A DNA stretch of 64,000 nt from Hemileia vastatrix (lineage: Eukaryota; Basidiomycota; Pucciniomycetes; Pucciniales; Zaghouaniaceae): assembly GCA_030280995.1 (NCBI GenBank), contig JASXTE010000012.1:6581001-6645000 (forward strand), given 5' to 3'. Positions 33,471 to 45,019 of the stretch are shown here, piece by piece (position 1 is the first letter of the stretch; every line of letters begins with the position of its first letter). The notes under the pieces are model-generated. The model worked only from the letters and a program-made list of their open reading frames with translations, made no database searches and was not told where the DNA came from. The position numbers and the translations under genes were made by a program.

Positions 33471-34101
33471 ATTATAAAAAAATAGGAAAAAAAAAAAAAT
33501 TTAAAAATTAAAAATTAAATTAAAATCATTTTTTGAGAAAAAAAATAAATTAATTAAACACTAAAATTTCCCATGGTCGCAAGATATTTTTCTTACACTT
33601 ATTTTTCTCACACATATTTTTTCCGCGCATATTTTTCTGTCCTTATGTCACTCCCTACACTATCCCCAACTTGCCCATGAATATCCCTGATGGGTATATT
33701 CATGCGCGAGTTGGGGCTATTGTAGAGAGTGGACAGAAAAATATGTGCGACAAAAATAAGTGAAAGAAAAATATGTGCAAAAAAATATGTGTGAGAAAAA
33801 TAAGTGTAAGAAAAATAACTTGCAACTATCGGAAATTTTGTTTTTTTATTTTTATTCTTGCTCAAAAAAATGATTTATTTTATTTTATTTTTTTCTTATT
33901 TTTAAAAAAAAAAAATATTTTTTTTTTGAGAAAAAAATCTAATGGTTGAAAACATTTTTTCTTACATTTACTTATATTGGACTTATTTTTCTTGCACTTG
34001 CTTTTCTGACATTTATTTTTCTGACCTTATGTCCCTCCCTAAAATATCCCCAACTCACGCATGGATATCCCTATCGGGGATATCTTACTTGGTACGTAGT
34101 G
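33257..34101. mobile_element. CACTA-like element with long TIRs and 15-bp iterons
   Basis: It is flanked by AGC on both sides (33,254-33,256 and 34,102-34,104) with the empty site in the 3' LTR of Copia-1 (GGAGACAGAACTGATA). The ends are CACTACGCACCATGTAAG and the inverse of CACTACGTACCAAGTAAG, and the inverted repeats extend about 165 bp. Each arm has tandem 15-bp units of AAGAAAARTAAGTGY (33,335-33,409 in the left arm). A further inverted pair of the same arm meets at the centre (33,590-33,830, axis near 33,690). The hydrophobic frames here are by-products of the arms. No transposase. Confidence 0.88.
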
Positions 34102-34122
34102 AGCACTGATATTGCTTCCATA

Positions 34123-34138
34123 GGTTATGGGCTTATCC
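34123..34138 (+). promoter_or_regulatory. Copia-1 primer-binding site, half-tRNA type
   Basis: GGTTATGGGCTTATCC follows the LTR end directly. GGTTATGGGC is complementary, with one G-A difference, to the anticodon arm of initiator tRNA-Met (…GCUCAUAACC…). Internal priming from a half-tRNA is known for Copia elements. The match is short, so this is a likely rather than proven call. Confidence 0.6.
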
Positions 34139-34670
34139 CTGAACAACTGAATTTCATACATATATCTCTTTGAAGCAAGTGTGAATCCCATGTCTGTCCC
34201 ACATTAAACACACCTACATTGTTGTCCACTAATCATTGACAAATAACAATATCATTACAGTCAACTAATCATTTCCGTATTCCCCAATCTTCTATTTTGG
34301 AATTTAATTCATGCCAACATTCAACCCAAATAACGAGAATCCTTTCTAATCCAAACCTAAACTACGGCAGGAAATAAAAAACCTGCACATTCCACCCTAT
34401 CTCTCATGTGCATCTGGGTCTGGACCAGAGAATTCTCAAATCACCACCCATGATTGACACCGCTCTAGATCCCTCTCAGCGACTACATCACCGGTGTCAT
34501 CTTTGGACAGCAATACAACTCAACTTCTGTTTACCACTTCTAAATCAACTCCCCCCAATCCAATACCCCTCCTCTTTCCTGTCTTGGTCCCAATATTTCT
34601 CCTGTCCACCATTGACCAACTAATACCAACCCAATATCAGACATATCACCCCTTACCAAATACAAAGGTA
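34139..34670 (+). other. Copia-1 5' untranslated leader
   Basis: AT-rich with C-rich patches (TCCCCTGTCC-like runs). Frames at 34,408-34,721 are Pro/Ser-rich and overlap each other, and I see no domain. It lies between the primer-binding site and the first Gag-like reading. Confidence 0.4.
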
Positions 34671-36410
34671 AAGACTGTGGAGAGGTTATTGAAGACACGG
34701 TCGCAAAAACAAAGCATATAACCAAATTGAATGCCAAAGATACCAACTCGAAAGTTTGGCTTAAAAAGTTACACTTGGTATTGAATCTTCAAGTCAGGAC
34801 CATGAAATATACTACTGAACCCAATGCTGTGACTGATCCCCTCTTGCGTTTTGAAGATGAAATTAGCTGGCATGTGTTATACTACACCCTTGAGGAGAAA
34901 TTTCAGTCTTTTATAGACTATGGAATTTCATGTTTCAAGGTATTCTCTATACTGAGTAAGAAATTTTACAAATCATCTCATACATCAAGAATGACTCTAT
35001 TTGAAAGTGCTGGAAATCAGATCCTCCCTATTCACAAGTATTATGTCTCACAGTGAACAGATCAAATCTAACCTAGACTCAATAGAATGTTCTGGTTTCA
35101 CTTTTACTCATGACAGGGTTGCTGCCATTCTGGCCCAACTCCTACTTCCTCTCCCCCACCATCAAGTATATGTTGATACAAATTGCCATTTTGAATTGAT
35201 GAAAGACCTGGTTCAGCCTAATTTTGACAACATGATGGATGTCCTTCAAAATTGTTTCACTAATTGGAAATCCAATATGCCTGATAACAACCCAACAATT
35301 TTGAAAACTGTTGAAACATAAATCAGGCCTGACAAATCAATATTGAAAATGGTTTTCAAAAGAGAAAAAATGGATTCCTATTGCCCAGGAAACAGACAGC
35401 CAGACTACTCATGCCACCAGTGTAAATTGCTAGAACACTGTGTGAAGCAATGCCCCCATAATCCTGCTGGAAATTCATTTAATGTTGAAGTGTGGGGCCA
35501 AAAGGAAGCCTATCTGAAGAGAGCTCACAATGCAGTAAGCCAAATTGGTAGGTCCTTAAATGACTAAAAAGGAAAACAACCTAATCAGTTGTCATCAAAA
35601 GTAAACCTTGATGGAATCAATTCTGTGGCTCTTAATGTCCTGACTTCCTCATAAAACAAACTCAATCTTGGTAGTGATTACTGGCTTGCAAAAATTGAGG
35701 TTGAAGGCAAAAAGAGTATTTTTGACTCAGGTGAAACCCATCATGTCACTGGTGATCAGCAACTTCTCACTGACTTTACATTTTTGAAGAATCCAATGCC
35801 AGTAAAAACTGCGACTGATTCTGCAGCAGCATTCATCACTGGGTATGCAAATATTTTAATAAAAGCAAATGATAATAATTAAGTAAAAATTAAAGGTGTC
35901 TTCTTTTGTGATAAGGGAAAATCAATGCTTATCTCTCCTTTTGATTTATTACAGAATGGAATCTCTATATCTCTAGATTAAAATAATAATTACACTATAT
36001 TAAAAAACCAAAAAAATTATTGAATGCTTTCATAAATCCTTCAGAACAAAAATTTACTGTTAACTTAGTCTATCTGTGTATGTTAGAATCAAATGTTCAA
36101 AAAATGATTATTTTAATTCCCTTACCTCTAAGACCTTCCCTGCCCCTTTTGTCTCTCCAAAGCCATCAACAATCCCTTACCCAGTGGCTGCCCTGGACAC
36201 CCTCATGGATTAGCACAAAAGGCTTGGTCATACTAGCTCAAGATTTCTCCAACATATCACAAAACTAGGTTTGTGTCACAAAGCCCCTAATTTTCTGCCG
36301 TCATGTAAATTGAACTGCAATGTATGTACCATTTCAAAAAGTAAAAGGCAGAACACCTGTCATGCACAAAAGAGGAACCATGAACTAATGGATCTTCTGG
36401 TATCTGATTT
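34670..36410 (+). pseudogene. Copia-1 gag, nucleocapsid and protease
   Basis: The reading starts near 34,727 (NAKDTNSKVWLKKLHLVL) with the Copia Gag phrase SCFKVFSILSKKFYKSSHTS at about 34,935-34,990. After a frameshift it continues at 35,001-35,321. The CCHC zinc knuckle CHQCKLLEHCVKQC is complete at 35,409-35,450. The protease active site appears as FDSGETHHVTGD at 35,710-35,745, where Ala of DSGA is replaced by Glu. The GAG-pre-integrase region (CNVCTISKSKRQ, 36,320) and LLVSDL end at the Gypsy-2 insertion. Several stops; not functional. Confidence 0.82.
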
Positions 36411-37903
36411 TTTCAGCCTTCATATTCCTAGGACTGAGTAAAAAATTCTTATTAATTATGTTAATCACATTTAGTACACATAGGAACAGTAAATAAAGGT
36501 ACAAAAGTTGTATACATAGGTGAAATTAATGATAAAACACAATATATGCCATTATAATACTTTATATATACACACATATCCACCTTTTATAATTCTCATG
36601 TACTTAATAGTAACTGGAATACTTCACTTTAATCTTAAGAACATTAAACTTAAGGTACATAATTTTTAAGTAGACTTAAAGCTGTTGTTTTCATTGTTTT
36701 ATGTAAAAAACAAGAAATGCGCTTTAAATCACTTAAAAGTTGAATATATGCACTATACATTTAATAATACTAAAAATGTGTCTTGAAAGATAAATGTTTC
36801 TTAATTAGAACTATTGAATTAGATATTCAAATGCATAAAAATAACACTTTTCAAATTTGGTGTTTTTTGTGCCAAAAATGGCTTCTGTGTACTGGCCACA
36901 TACTTCCTGCATTTTTACCATGTGAATAGCTTCATTCTTAGCAAAGCTAGCATATTCACACTATAACTACCCCAAATTGTACACCCACCATTGGGAAACA
37001 CACCAAAATAAGTAACAGGCGCTTATTTGGTGCCCTAATTTAATCATGAGTGCATTGACCTCATTATATGCAGTAGTTTCTTTAACAAACTCAAGATTGG
37101 GGCCTTTAATTTACTACAACACTTAAATTTGCCTACTTAGTCAAGGATTTACCCATGCATGTGCCTGAAAAGGGACTAAAATTCAGTTACCCCACATTTT
37201 ACATCCTTTTTTGGGTTTCTCAGTGGTTTTTCAGTCAATATTGGTCATAATTGGACTAGGAGTTCATGTAGTAATGTTGAATAATTAGCCCCTTCATTTC
37301 TTCTATTAATCCCGCTTAATATTTTGTTATATTCAGTGTTATTTATTCTTTTTTAACTCTTTTATTTTAAGATATTACACACATATACTCTTTTTTTTGC
37401 TTATTCTTTTATTTTGATAGATTATCCCTATTACTCCAGGATTTTAACAGGTGATATCATTCTAATTGTGTTATTGGTCATTCTTTATCTCAATGGGAAG
37501 GTGTATTAGCTAGAATGAGGATTCATTGCCTGTGTATAGGATTGGTAAACCAGGGAAATACATTGGAGAATTATTGGGTATAAAAGTAGGGGATTTTTGG
37601 TCTTATTTTTGACATTCTTTATCATTACAATTAAAACATATAAACATTAAAATTACAATAAAATTCATTAGTAATTTTAAAGTCTTTGAAAAGTGTTTGG
37701 ATTATTAAATCTATTTTTCAACCAAATAAAAGATTGTAACCCATTTATAATTAGTGAGATTAAAATTACTGAGAACCTTATGTTGATTTATACTTTAATA
37801 CTTATTGGATTTTTACTACAGTATTCATATAGGGCCATTTAAATATTCTTGAAAACTGACCAAAAAAGCTATTCATGTCTCTGTACTTCAAGTCAGCCTG
37901 AAA
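36411..37903 (+). repeat. Gypsy-2 5' LTR (LTR A)
   Basis: Starts TTTCAGCCTTCATATTCC and ends TCAGCCTGAAA; both termini have single changes from the TGTCAGCC...TTGACA form of the partner LTR. The first 30 bases can fold back on themselves (CAGCCT ... AGGACTG). A TATA box, TATAAAAG, lies at 37,579-37,586, about 70% through the LTR, and probably drives element transcription. Confidence 0.9.
37579..37586 (+). promoter_or_regulatory. TATA box of the Gypsy-2 5' LTR
   Basis: TATAAAAG within GGGTATAAAAGTAGGGGATT. The same box stands in the partner LTR at 46,184-46,191 (GGGTATAAAAGGAGGGGG) and, as GGGTATAAATGG, in the solo LTR at 25,200. Its conservation in an otherwise drifting LTR supports a promoter role at the U3/R border. 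Confidence 0.6.
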
Positions 37904-39078
37904 ATTGGGGATCTTTTCTCAAGAATTCTGTTGGTTATCTTCCAGTAAGTAACAATTCAAAAGAGTCTACAAGTAAATAAAATCCACATAAAAATATTTG
38001 GATAATTACAACAGGTTGGGGTCACTTCATATAGTGTTTTCAGAGAAATAAGCCCAGTTATATAATAAAATTGTGATATTGAATCAACAATCTTACTACT
38101 AATTGAACATAAATTGTTCTTAGTGGAAATATTTCAATAGACTGATTAATTTTGTGATCTTTGAAGATAATCAGCCAGATAATAAAAACTGATTAATTGT
38201 TTATTTTTAACAGGACTTTTAATCCCTTTTCTTGGTTTGTAAACCTCATTTAATATTTAAAAAAAATATTACTGACAAATAACTTTTTAAATACAAAAAA
38301 CTGGCTACATATTGTAGACCTGTTAAATAAAGTGACCACATAAAAGCATATTTGACTTTTGGCACTTACAAATTCAATAAAAAACCTACAAGTAAGAAAT
38401 TAAATTAACTTAATTAGTGTTATATCATACTGATAAAACTTCTTTTTTGAAGTTTTAATAACTAATATTTCAATTTAAATTTAAATTCCATGTAAAACAT
38501 GTGTGACAACATTGAAGTTTTGATTAATGAGGTTAAACCTTATAATTTAATACCTAGAGCTGAAAGACCTGCTACAGGACATTCAAATGGAGTAATTATC
38601 TCCAAAAAAACAGAATTTCTCAACAGATGTCTGTGGAAGAAAGTGAAAGACTTTTAAACTAAATAACAATAAAGAAATCAAAAAATACATTACAAGAACA
38701 AATTCACTCCCTTTCAACTCTTCTAAACACCCTCATCATAAAAGTCAACAACATGCTAGACTAGATGAAAAATATGGAAAAAAGAGAAGCACAGGGACTT
38801 ATAGAAATCAATTAAGCTCTGGTTGGCTTAAAAGCTTAACCAAATTCAGTAGTCAAAAACCCTTCCACAGTTGTGCCAGAAGCAGCTTCAGCTCAAAATC
38901 AAGAAGAGGAACAAAAAATCACTATGAGAAAATGTAAATGGGACTGGTACTCTCAGAACTAAAACCATCCTCCTCAGATGAGTTCCAGTAGTCAACCATA
39001 CAGGGGAAAGGCAAAGAAAATCAGGGGAAATGGAACAAGACCTTGGCAAGTCATACATCTTCTCATAATCAATTATAT
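37904..39078 (+). other. Gypsy-2 leader region
   Basis: AT-rich sequence between the 5' LTR and Gag. Near 38,600-38,830 there are broken Lys/Glu-rich readings that may belong to an early Gag N-terminus. No clear primer-binding site; TTGGGGATC directly after the LTR is the nearest candidate. Confidence 0.35.
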
Positions 39079-39291
39079 CACCAGAAAAATTACCTGGACA
39101 CCTGATAGCAGGTGCCAATCCCTATCTTTGAAATAAATCAATTTAATCTTAGTTTTAATTCTTCTGGAAAGACTGCACACCAAAAAATGAGCACAATAGC
39201 TTGTGAAAAATCAAATCAAATGTACTCTTAAATCAAAACTGGATATAGGTATAGGCACCTGCTAGGAGGTTTCACTTGAATTTTAGTGGTT
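39079..39291 (+). mobile_element. MITE family 2, copy D, TAT duplication
   Basis: Starts CACCAGAAAAATTACCTGGA and ends TTTTAGTGGTT, with TAT on both sides (39,076-39,078 and 39,292-39,294). The left palindrome GACACCTGATAGCAGGTGCC has one or two changes, the right one more (GGCACCTGCTAGGAGG). It inserted into the Gypsy-2 leader. Confidence 0.87.
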
Positions 39292-39329
39292 TATGATACT
39301 AATAATAAATTACTCTTGGGTAATGAGAG

Positions 39330-40960
39330 ACATAGGGATGTATAAAACATAACTGATAATGATCTTAAAGATTACTTATTTGAACATAAAATTTTAGATC
39401 TATCTTTAAATGATGACAATGTACATAGTTTTATTGATAACAGAGATTATTCTAGGAGAATTAAAATTGAATCAAATGAATTAAATCTTGAGCCAAATAA
39501 TAATGATGAGTCTTCTGAGTTGGAAACAGATGAAATTGTATATTTCTTGAAAGAAAATTCAATGGAATCAAAAATCATACACAAATTATTATTAAGAATT
39601 AAAAAATAGAAGAATTCTCTAAAGACTCTAACAATAATACAGAATGTCTATTATTAAACCTTACAAAATCATTGAGTACTACTTCCAATAAATTAAAGTT
39701 CATTAAAAATTTAAATAATAAATTGACAAATGAAAATAAAAAATTAAACTCTGAGATCACAAATTTATACAATAAATTAGAACATTCTCAGAATATAATG
39801 GCTACTATTGAGGGATGGGTAAAATTTTCTTTTTCAAATGTAGATGATACTTTATCACATGTACCTGTAATAAAAGATAGGTTACAGATATTTGAGATTG
39901 AATTAGCTAATATTTTGAAAAAAACTGACAAAATAAATGACAACACTTCTTATGCTGAAAATTTACTACTGCATATGAAAAATTCATATGAAAAACCAAT
40001 GATTGAAAAAGAAAATATTGTCATGGAATCTGAAAGTAAAAAATCAGTAAAAGATTAAATACATGATTTTCTATCAAAAGAAAGTGAATTACTAAATATT
40101 TCTCAGGTTAAGGAAGTCAGAAATAAGCAAATAAACTGGTATAAGTTATATCATTACCCTTCTTTTGACTGGTATTCAAAATCTGATTGGTAACAGTTCA
40201 TTCAAAGAATTGATAACTTACAATTTCCATGCTAATTACCTGATTAAGAAATTAAATTAAAATTAAAATCTTTATTTACATATGTGGCCTTATTATGGTT
40301 TGAATCTCTTTTGAGTAAGGGAATTAACTACTCCTGGGTTGAACGGAAGGCACTAATTGAAAGACAATTTGGTGGCCCAAAATTTAGACTCACTCAACAA
40401 AGATTGTATGGAAAAACCAGATATAATCCAAATTCTGGTGATAAAGCAATGATATTTTTAATGAATTTAATAAAAATAATGAAATCCATGGATCCAATAA
40501 TGGATTATGATGAGTGGAAATAAAAAATAATTTATAAATTGCCTATATCAGTCAGAGACATTATTGTAGCTAGAATTGAAACAATCAGAGATTTTTCTGG
40601 GTTTATTAAAATATGTAATGAAATATTATTGAACCACAAATATGAAACAAGGTATAATCATTATAAGCAAAATGTTGAAGTAGTAAAACCTACTACAAAT
40701 AAGTTACCAGTTGAGAAGAAAAAACCTTTTGCTCCTCTTGTTCCTAAGAGGCAGAAAAGTAAAACTTGCTACAAATTTAATGAGGCTTGGGTAAAATTTC
40801 ATACTTGTAAGAAGAGAATAAGTGTTATTGAAAACTCAAAAGAGTCTGAAACCAATAATCATGAAGATGAATAGGAGGATTCTAGTGAGGATTGTAAAAG
40901 TAACATTTCTTTAAGTGATGATGAAAATGAGATATTGGTATTAGAACAGGATATAATTTT
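39330..40960 (+). pseudogene. Gypsy-2 gag
   Basis: An Asn/Lys-rich, coiled-coil-like N-terminus is open at 39,672-40,058 (KLKFIKNLNNKLTNENKK). Capsid-like readings follow at 40,284-40,523 (ALLWFESLLSKGINYSWVE, RLTQQRLYGKTRYNP) and 40,539-40,874, separated by stops. A decayed zinc knuckle lies at about 40,768-40,815 (CYKFNEAWVKFHTCKK) with the second Cys and the Gly next to His replaced by Phe. Gag would build the particle and package RNA. The fraction of Asn, Lys and Ile is high, as expected from the AT-rich composition. Confidence 0.75.
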
Positions 40961-41660
40961 CCTAGATGATGCAATATCTCACACTAATACATCTTTAACT
41001 TAAATTGAGGAAGCTGAAATAATAGAAGACGTAAATCATGATATTTCCAAAATCACACCTATTAGTGCACCTGTTAAAATATGTGAAAAAGAAATGAATG
41101 CCATTCTTTACACTGGGGCTGCAGGTAGTGTGCTTTCTGTTAATAATTTAATGAAACTTGATAGTAACACTATAAAATATAGGGAATGGAATTGCTAGAA
41201 AGTCCCCAACCTGAACTCAGGTGGAACTCAGACTCAACTCATACTGAACCCATACTGAACTCTACTTGAACACCCACCTAAAACTGTTCTGCTGAGTGGT
41301 TTTCATCCCTGATTGTATGGTTCCTTTGTCAATAGCTCAATATGTGTTCAATCCATTGTGAGATTGGGTCTAAGGTTGCAGACTCTCTAGAAAGTCACAC
41401 TCATATTTTGTGGTGTAAGTACAAGGAAACACTGGAACCTGTACAGACAAAGAACTGGAGTGGTTTTGGTTCAGTATTACATCAAATTTGAAAATACAAA
41501 ACTGCTATACTCTTTAAATATAACAATGGATATGTAAAAGCAGTATGTGAATTTGTAGTAATGGACAGTAAAAACTTTAGTGATTAGTTTATTATTGGAA
41601 ATGACTTTTTGAACAAATTTGGAATCAAACTAGATCCTGAAAAGAGTTGTTCATTATTGG
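40961..41660 (+). pseudogene. Gypsy-2 protease region, split by a MITE
   Basis: Before the MITE: EKEMNAILYTGAAGSVLSVN (41,083-41,143), a retropepsin active site in which the catalytic Asp of DTGA appears as Tyr. After it: SDxFIIGNDFLNKFGIKLDP (about 41,578-41,640), matching the conserved GxDFL turn. The MITE at 41,168-41,415 lies between them. The missing catalytic Asp and the insertion both inactivate it. Confidence 0.72.
41168..41415 (+). mobile_element. MITE family 1, copy 2, TAA duplication
   Basis: Starts CACTATAAAATATAGGGAAT and ends CTCATATTTTGTGGTG, flanked by TAA (41,165-41,167 and 41,416-41,418). The palindromes are eroded (GGAATTGCTAGAAAGTCC; GACTCTCTAGAAAGTC). It interrupts the Gypsy-2 protease. 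Confidence 0.9.
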
Positions 41661-41665
41661 AGTAA

Positions 41666-43260
41666 ATGGAAAAAGAAAATTCAAGATTTTATCTGAAAAA
41701 TAAATTTATTCAATTGCTCATAAAGAAAGATAACTACAAGGTGGGAGAACCACCTCTGAAGTGTTTGAGTTGGAAAATGAAATCAAAAAAGTGTCTTTCA
41801 GTCCTTAACTATCAAAAAATTGAAGACCAAAATATTTTGAGATTGATAAAATATTATTCTATGGCATTTGATCATAGTTCAAATGAACTAGAATTGGTCA
41901 AAGGCTATGAGATGAAAATCTCTTTAAATTGTGATTTGGATAATCTTACTGGCAGCTTAAAAAAGACACGTTACCCAGCTTCTCCTGCAAAAATGAAAGA
42001 CATGAAAGACAACATAAAGATGTTGTTAGAAATGGGTATTGTTGAAAAAGTAGAAAAAATACCTAATTATTGTTTTATTTCAACAGTTTTAATCACTTAT
42101 TAAAAAGATTAGCCAAGATTATGTGGTGATTACAGAGCTCTGAATACATACACTGTGGATGATAGTTATGCACTCCCATAGATAGATTCTATACATGCTA
42201 CTTTACAAGGAGAAAAATATATTTCCTGTCTGGATGGAAACAAAGGTTGCCACCAGATTCCTGTGTAAAAAATAGTAAGAATTACTTACTTATAGCCACA
42301 CACATGTGGATATATAAATATGTGAGAATGCCTTTTGGCCCCAAAAATGCCCCTTCAGTCTTCCAAAAATTGATGGATAATGTTTTTCATCAGGAAATGG
42401 TTAAAGTATGGCTCTTAGTTTGAATTGATGACATCATAGTGTTTTCAAAAACATATAATGAAAATTTAAATCACCTGAGAAGAGTATTTCAAAAAATAAA
42501 TGAAATTAATATGAAAATTTAATTAAAGAAATGTAAGTTTAGGTTTCAATCTTTGAAATTACTCAGACATGTTGTATCTAGATTAAAAATTTGTGTTGAC
42601 CAGAATAAAGTGGTAGAAATGAAAAAAATTAAAATACTTAAAAATATGAAAGATTTTCAAAGCTTTCCAAGTATGTGTGGATATTATTGGAAGCATATAA
42701 AAGACTACCTATACATTGCAGCCCTTTTAACAACATTAACCAGGAAAAATGAGGCTTTAATTTAGAATAATGAACAACAACATGCCTTTGATAAAGTAAA
42801 GAAATGTTTAATGTCAGCTCCAATATTTGGACTGCCAGATTTTAAACTCTTTTTTATCTTGTATACTGATGCAATATTTACAGGGTTAGGTGCTGCTTTA
42901 CAGAAAAAAAGTTAATAAATTGTAAATTATCTGAAGTAGTTATCTGTTATATATCCAGAACCTTAAGAAAAACTGAATTAAGGTATCGTACCACCCAAAT
43001 GGAATTTTTAGCTTTTGTGTGGGCCCTTAAGAAATTTGATTACTATCTGTAAGACCAGAAGTCTTAATTAATTACAGATTTCAGTGCAGTAAAATCATTA
43101 CTAAATATTAAAACACCTAATAGACACATGTTTAGATGGCAACTAGCTGTACCAGAATACAGATGAATAGTGACAGTCACTCACAGAGAAGGAACATTGA
43201 GCTCTAATGTGGATTTGTTATCAAGAAGTACTTTTCCAAATGATACTGAAAAATAAGCTT
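41666..43260 (+). pseudogene. Gypsy-2 reverse transcriptase and RNase H
   Basis: The open part 41,666-42,103 includes the RT entry (YPASPAKMKDMKDNIKMLLE, MGIVEKVE). Then in broken frames come LCGDYRALNTYTVDDSYALP, ISCLDGNKGCHQIPV, MPFGPKNAPSVFQKL and the catalytic box near 42,420 (FELMTS / IDDIIVFSK depending on frame). RNase H follows at 42,800-43,210 (LYTDAIFTGLGAALQKK; STQMEFLAFVWALKKFDYY). At least six stops. It belongs to the Ty3/Gypsy type by motif order. Confidence 0.8.
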
Positions 43261-43499
43261 ATGTGCCTGGAAATGAGGTAATACATATATTTGGGATTTA
43301 TATAGTGGATTAAGAGTAAGAGTTCATGAAAAAAATATTAGAAAATTATTCATCTGATTAAGATTTGTCTTAATTATCAACCATCTTTAATGATCCAAAA
43401 AATGCCTCAATGAGTTCATTAACTAACACTTTACCTCCAAAGTATAAAAATGCATTGGAAAAGGATACACTTTCAATTGAAGATGGATACATATATTAC

Positions 43500-44705
43500 T
43501 GAAAAAAGCTAAGTAATTTAATAACTATACCTCCATCTATGAAAGATTTAATGTTAAGTACTTGCCATGATGAAATTTTAGCTGGTAATTTTAATTTTGA
43601 CAAAACATTATCTAGATTTAAAAAAAACTGGTGGATAAAGATGAAAGAAGATGTAAAAAAATACATTGACACATTCAAGTCTTTCCAAAAATCTAAAACA
43701 TTCACTGGAAAGAGAGCTGGGTTGTTACAAATAATAGAGCAGCCAAAAGCTCCATGGGAAATTTTAAACATTGACTTTGTAACTGGCTTGCCATTATCAG
43801 GAAAAGAAAGCTTTAATTCTTGCTGGGTAATTGTGGTTATACTAACAAAAATGTGTAAGCTTATTTCTACCCATAAAGAGGTATCTGCAAAAGACTTGGA
43901 ATTGACATGGTGGACTAAAATAATGAATACTTCTGGGTTTCCCAAAGCCATAATCTCTGAAAGAGACCCAAAATTTACTTCAGAGCTCTAGAAATCTTTC
44001 ATGGAAGTACCAGGTTGTCAATTTTGATTGTTTACAGCACACCATCTGCAAATTGATGGGCTGTCTGAGAGAATAATACAGACTCTGGAAGATATGATCA
44101 GAAGATATTGTGCCTTTGCATTAGAATACAATAACAATACAAAAATCACACATTACTGGGTAAAATTTTTTCCTGGCCTTAAACTTGTTTATAATATCAC
44201 AAATCACTCTGTAACAGAGAAAAAACCATTTGAACTCTGGCTGGGATATTTACCAAATATCTCAGTAAATCAGATAAAAAATGACCAAGGTAAGATATAC
44301 GTCCTGGTACTAAATCATTTATTAATATGCAACAAAGATGTAGAAAGCATGCAGATGAATGCATTTAAAAAGTATTTGAATATTAAAAGAAAAGGTGGGA
44401 TAAATCTTATAAAGTATTTGAATTCAAAGAAGGAGATGAAGTCCTTATTTCAACACTACATTTTAACTTACAGGGTAATTTAAAATTAAAGGATCTTTTT
44501 TTGAGACCTTTTGTAGTAAATACAATGGTTGGTAATAATTCTGTAGAAATCAAATTATATGCCTCATATTATAAAAAACATCCAGTTTTCCCTATCTCAT
44601 TATTAAAAACTTACCATGAAAATGATCCTGACTTATTTCCAAAAAAAAGAGGAAGGCCTAAGAAACAGCTTGAAGAACTTGTGGAAAAAGAAAAGATTTA
44701 AAAAA
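43500..44705 (+). pseudogene. Gypsy-2 integrase with AT-hook-like tail
   Basis: The zinc-binding module is at 43,540-43,700 (MLSTCHDEILAGNFNFDKT ... FKSFQKS; the HHCC residues are partly lost). The catalytic core includes WEILNIDFVTGLP (first Asp), AIISERDPKF (second Asp) and GLSERIIQTLEDMIR (Glu side), split by a stop at 43,990. The C-terminal barrel YASYYKKHPVFPISLLKTYH at 44,560-44,620 is followed by PKKRGRPKKQLEE, an AT-hook core (GRP between basic residues) that could bind AT-rich DNA. Not functional because of stops at 43,990 and 44,483 and frame changes. Confidence 0.8.
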
Positions 44706-45019
44706 TACTCAAAAAAAGAATCCTTAAAGAAGAGAAAGGGGCTGAGTATTTATTAAGATATATGGGAAAATTAAATGAATTTGATAAGTGGATACCTGAA
44801 AAAGAAATTCCAAATCTATCCTCCCTTCTTTAAAAATTTAAAAAGAAATAATATTCTGCTTAACAATCTGAGGGGTTAGAACCAGTACTCATAATTTTAT
44901 TATCTTTTATTTTTTTAAAGAATTACTCTTTAATGCTAGATATTTTTCTGAATACCTAAAAAATAAAAATAAAAATTTTTAATTTCTAATTTTTTTATTG
45001 TTTTTCTTGGTTAGGCAAG

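Larger units (their letters stand above)
31539..34122 (+). repeat. Copia-1 5' LTR, interrupted three times
   Basis: LTR pieces are 31,539-31,543, 32,984-33,028, 33,190-33,256 and 34,102-34,122, to be read after removing one copy of each target duplication. Together they follow the 3' LTR at 51,260-51,450, but lack its 64-bp internal duplication. The original length was about 130 bp. The LTR ends CCATA directly before a primer-binding-like GGTTATGGGC. Confidence 0.87.

Noticed and set aside
33212..34173. Three hydrophobic ORFs with repeated PQL/PHRGY phrases
   Set aside because: They are translations of the repeated arms of the CACTA-like element, present in both orientations, and not genes.
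43496..43951. 151-codon minus-strand ORF
   Set aside because: Shadow of the Gypsy-2 integrase on the other strand.
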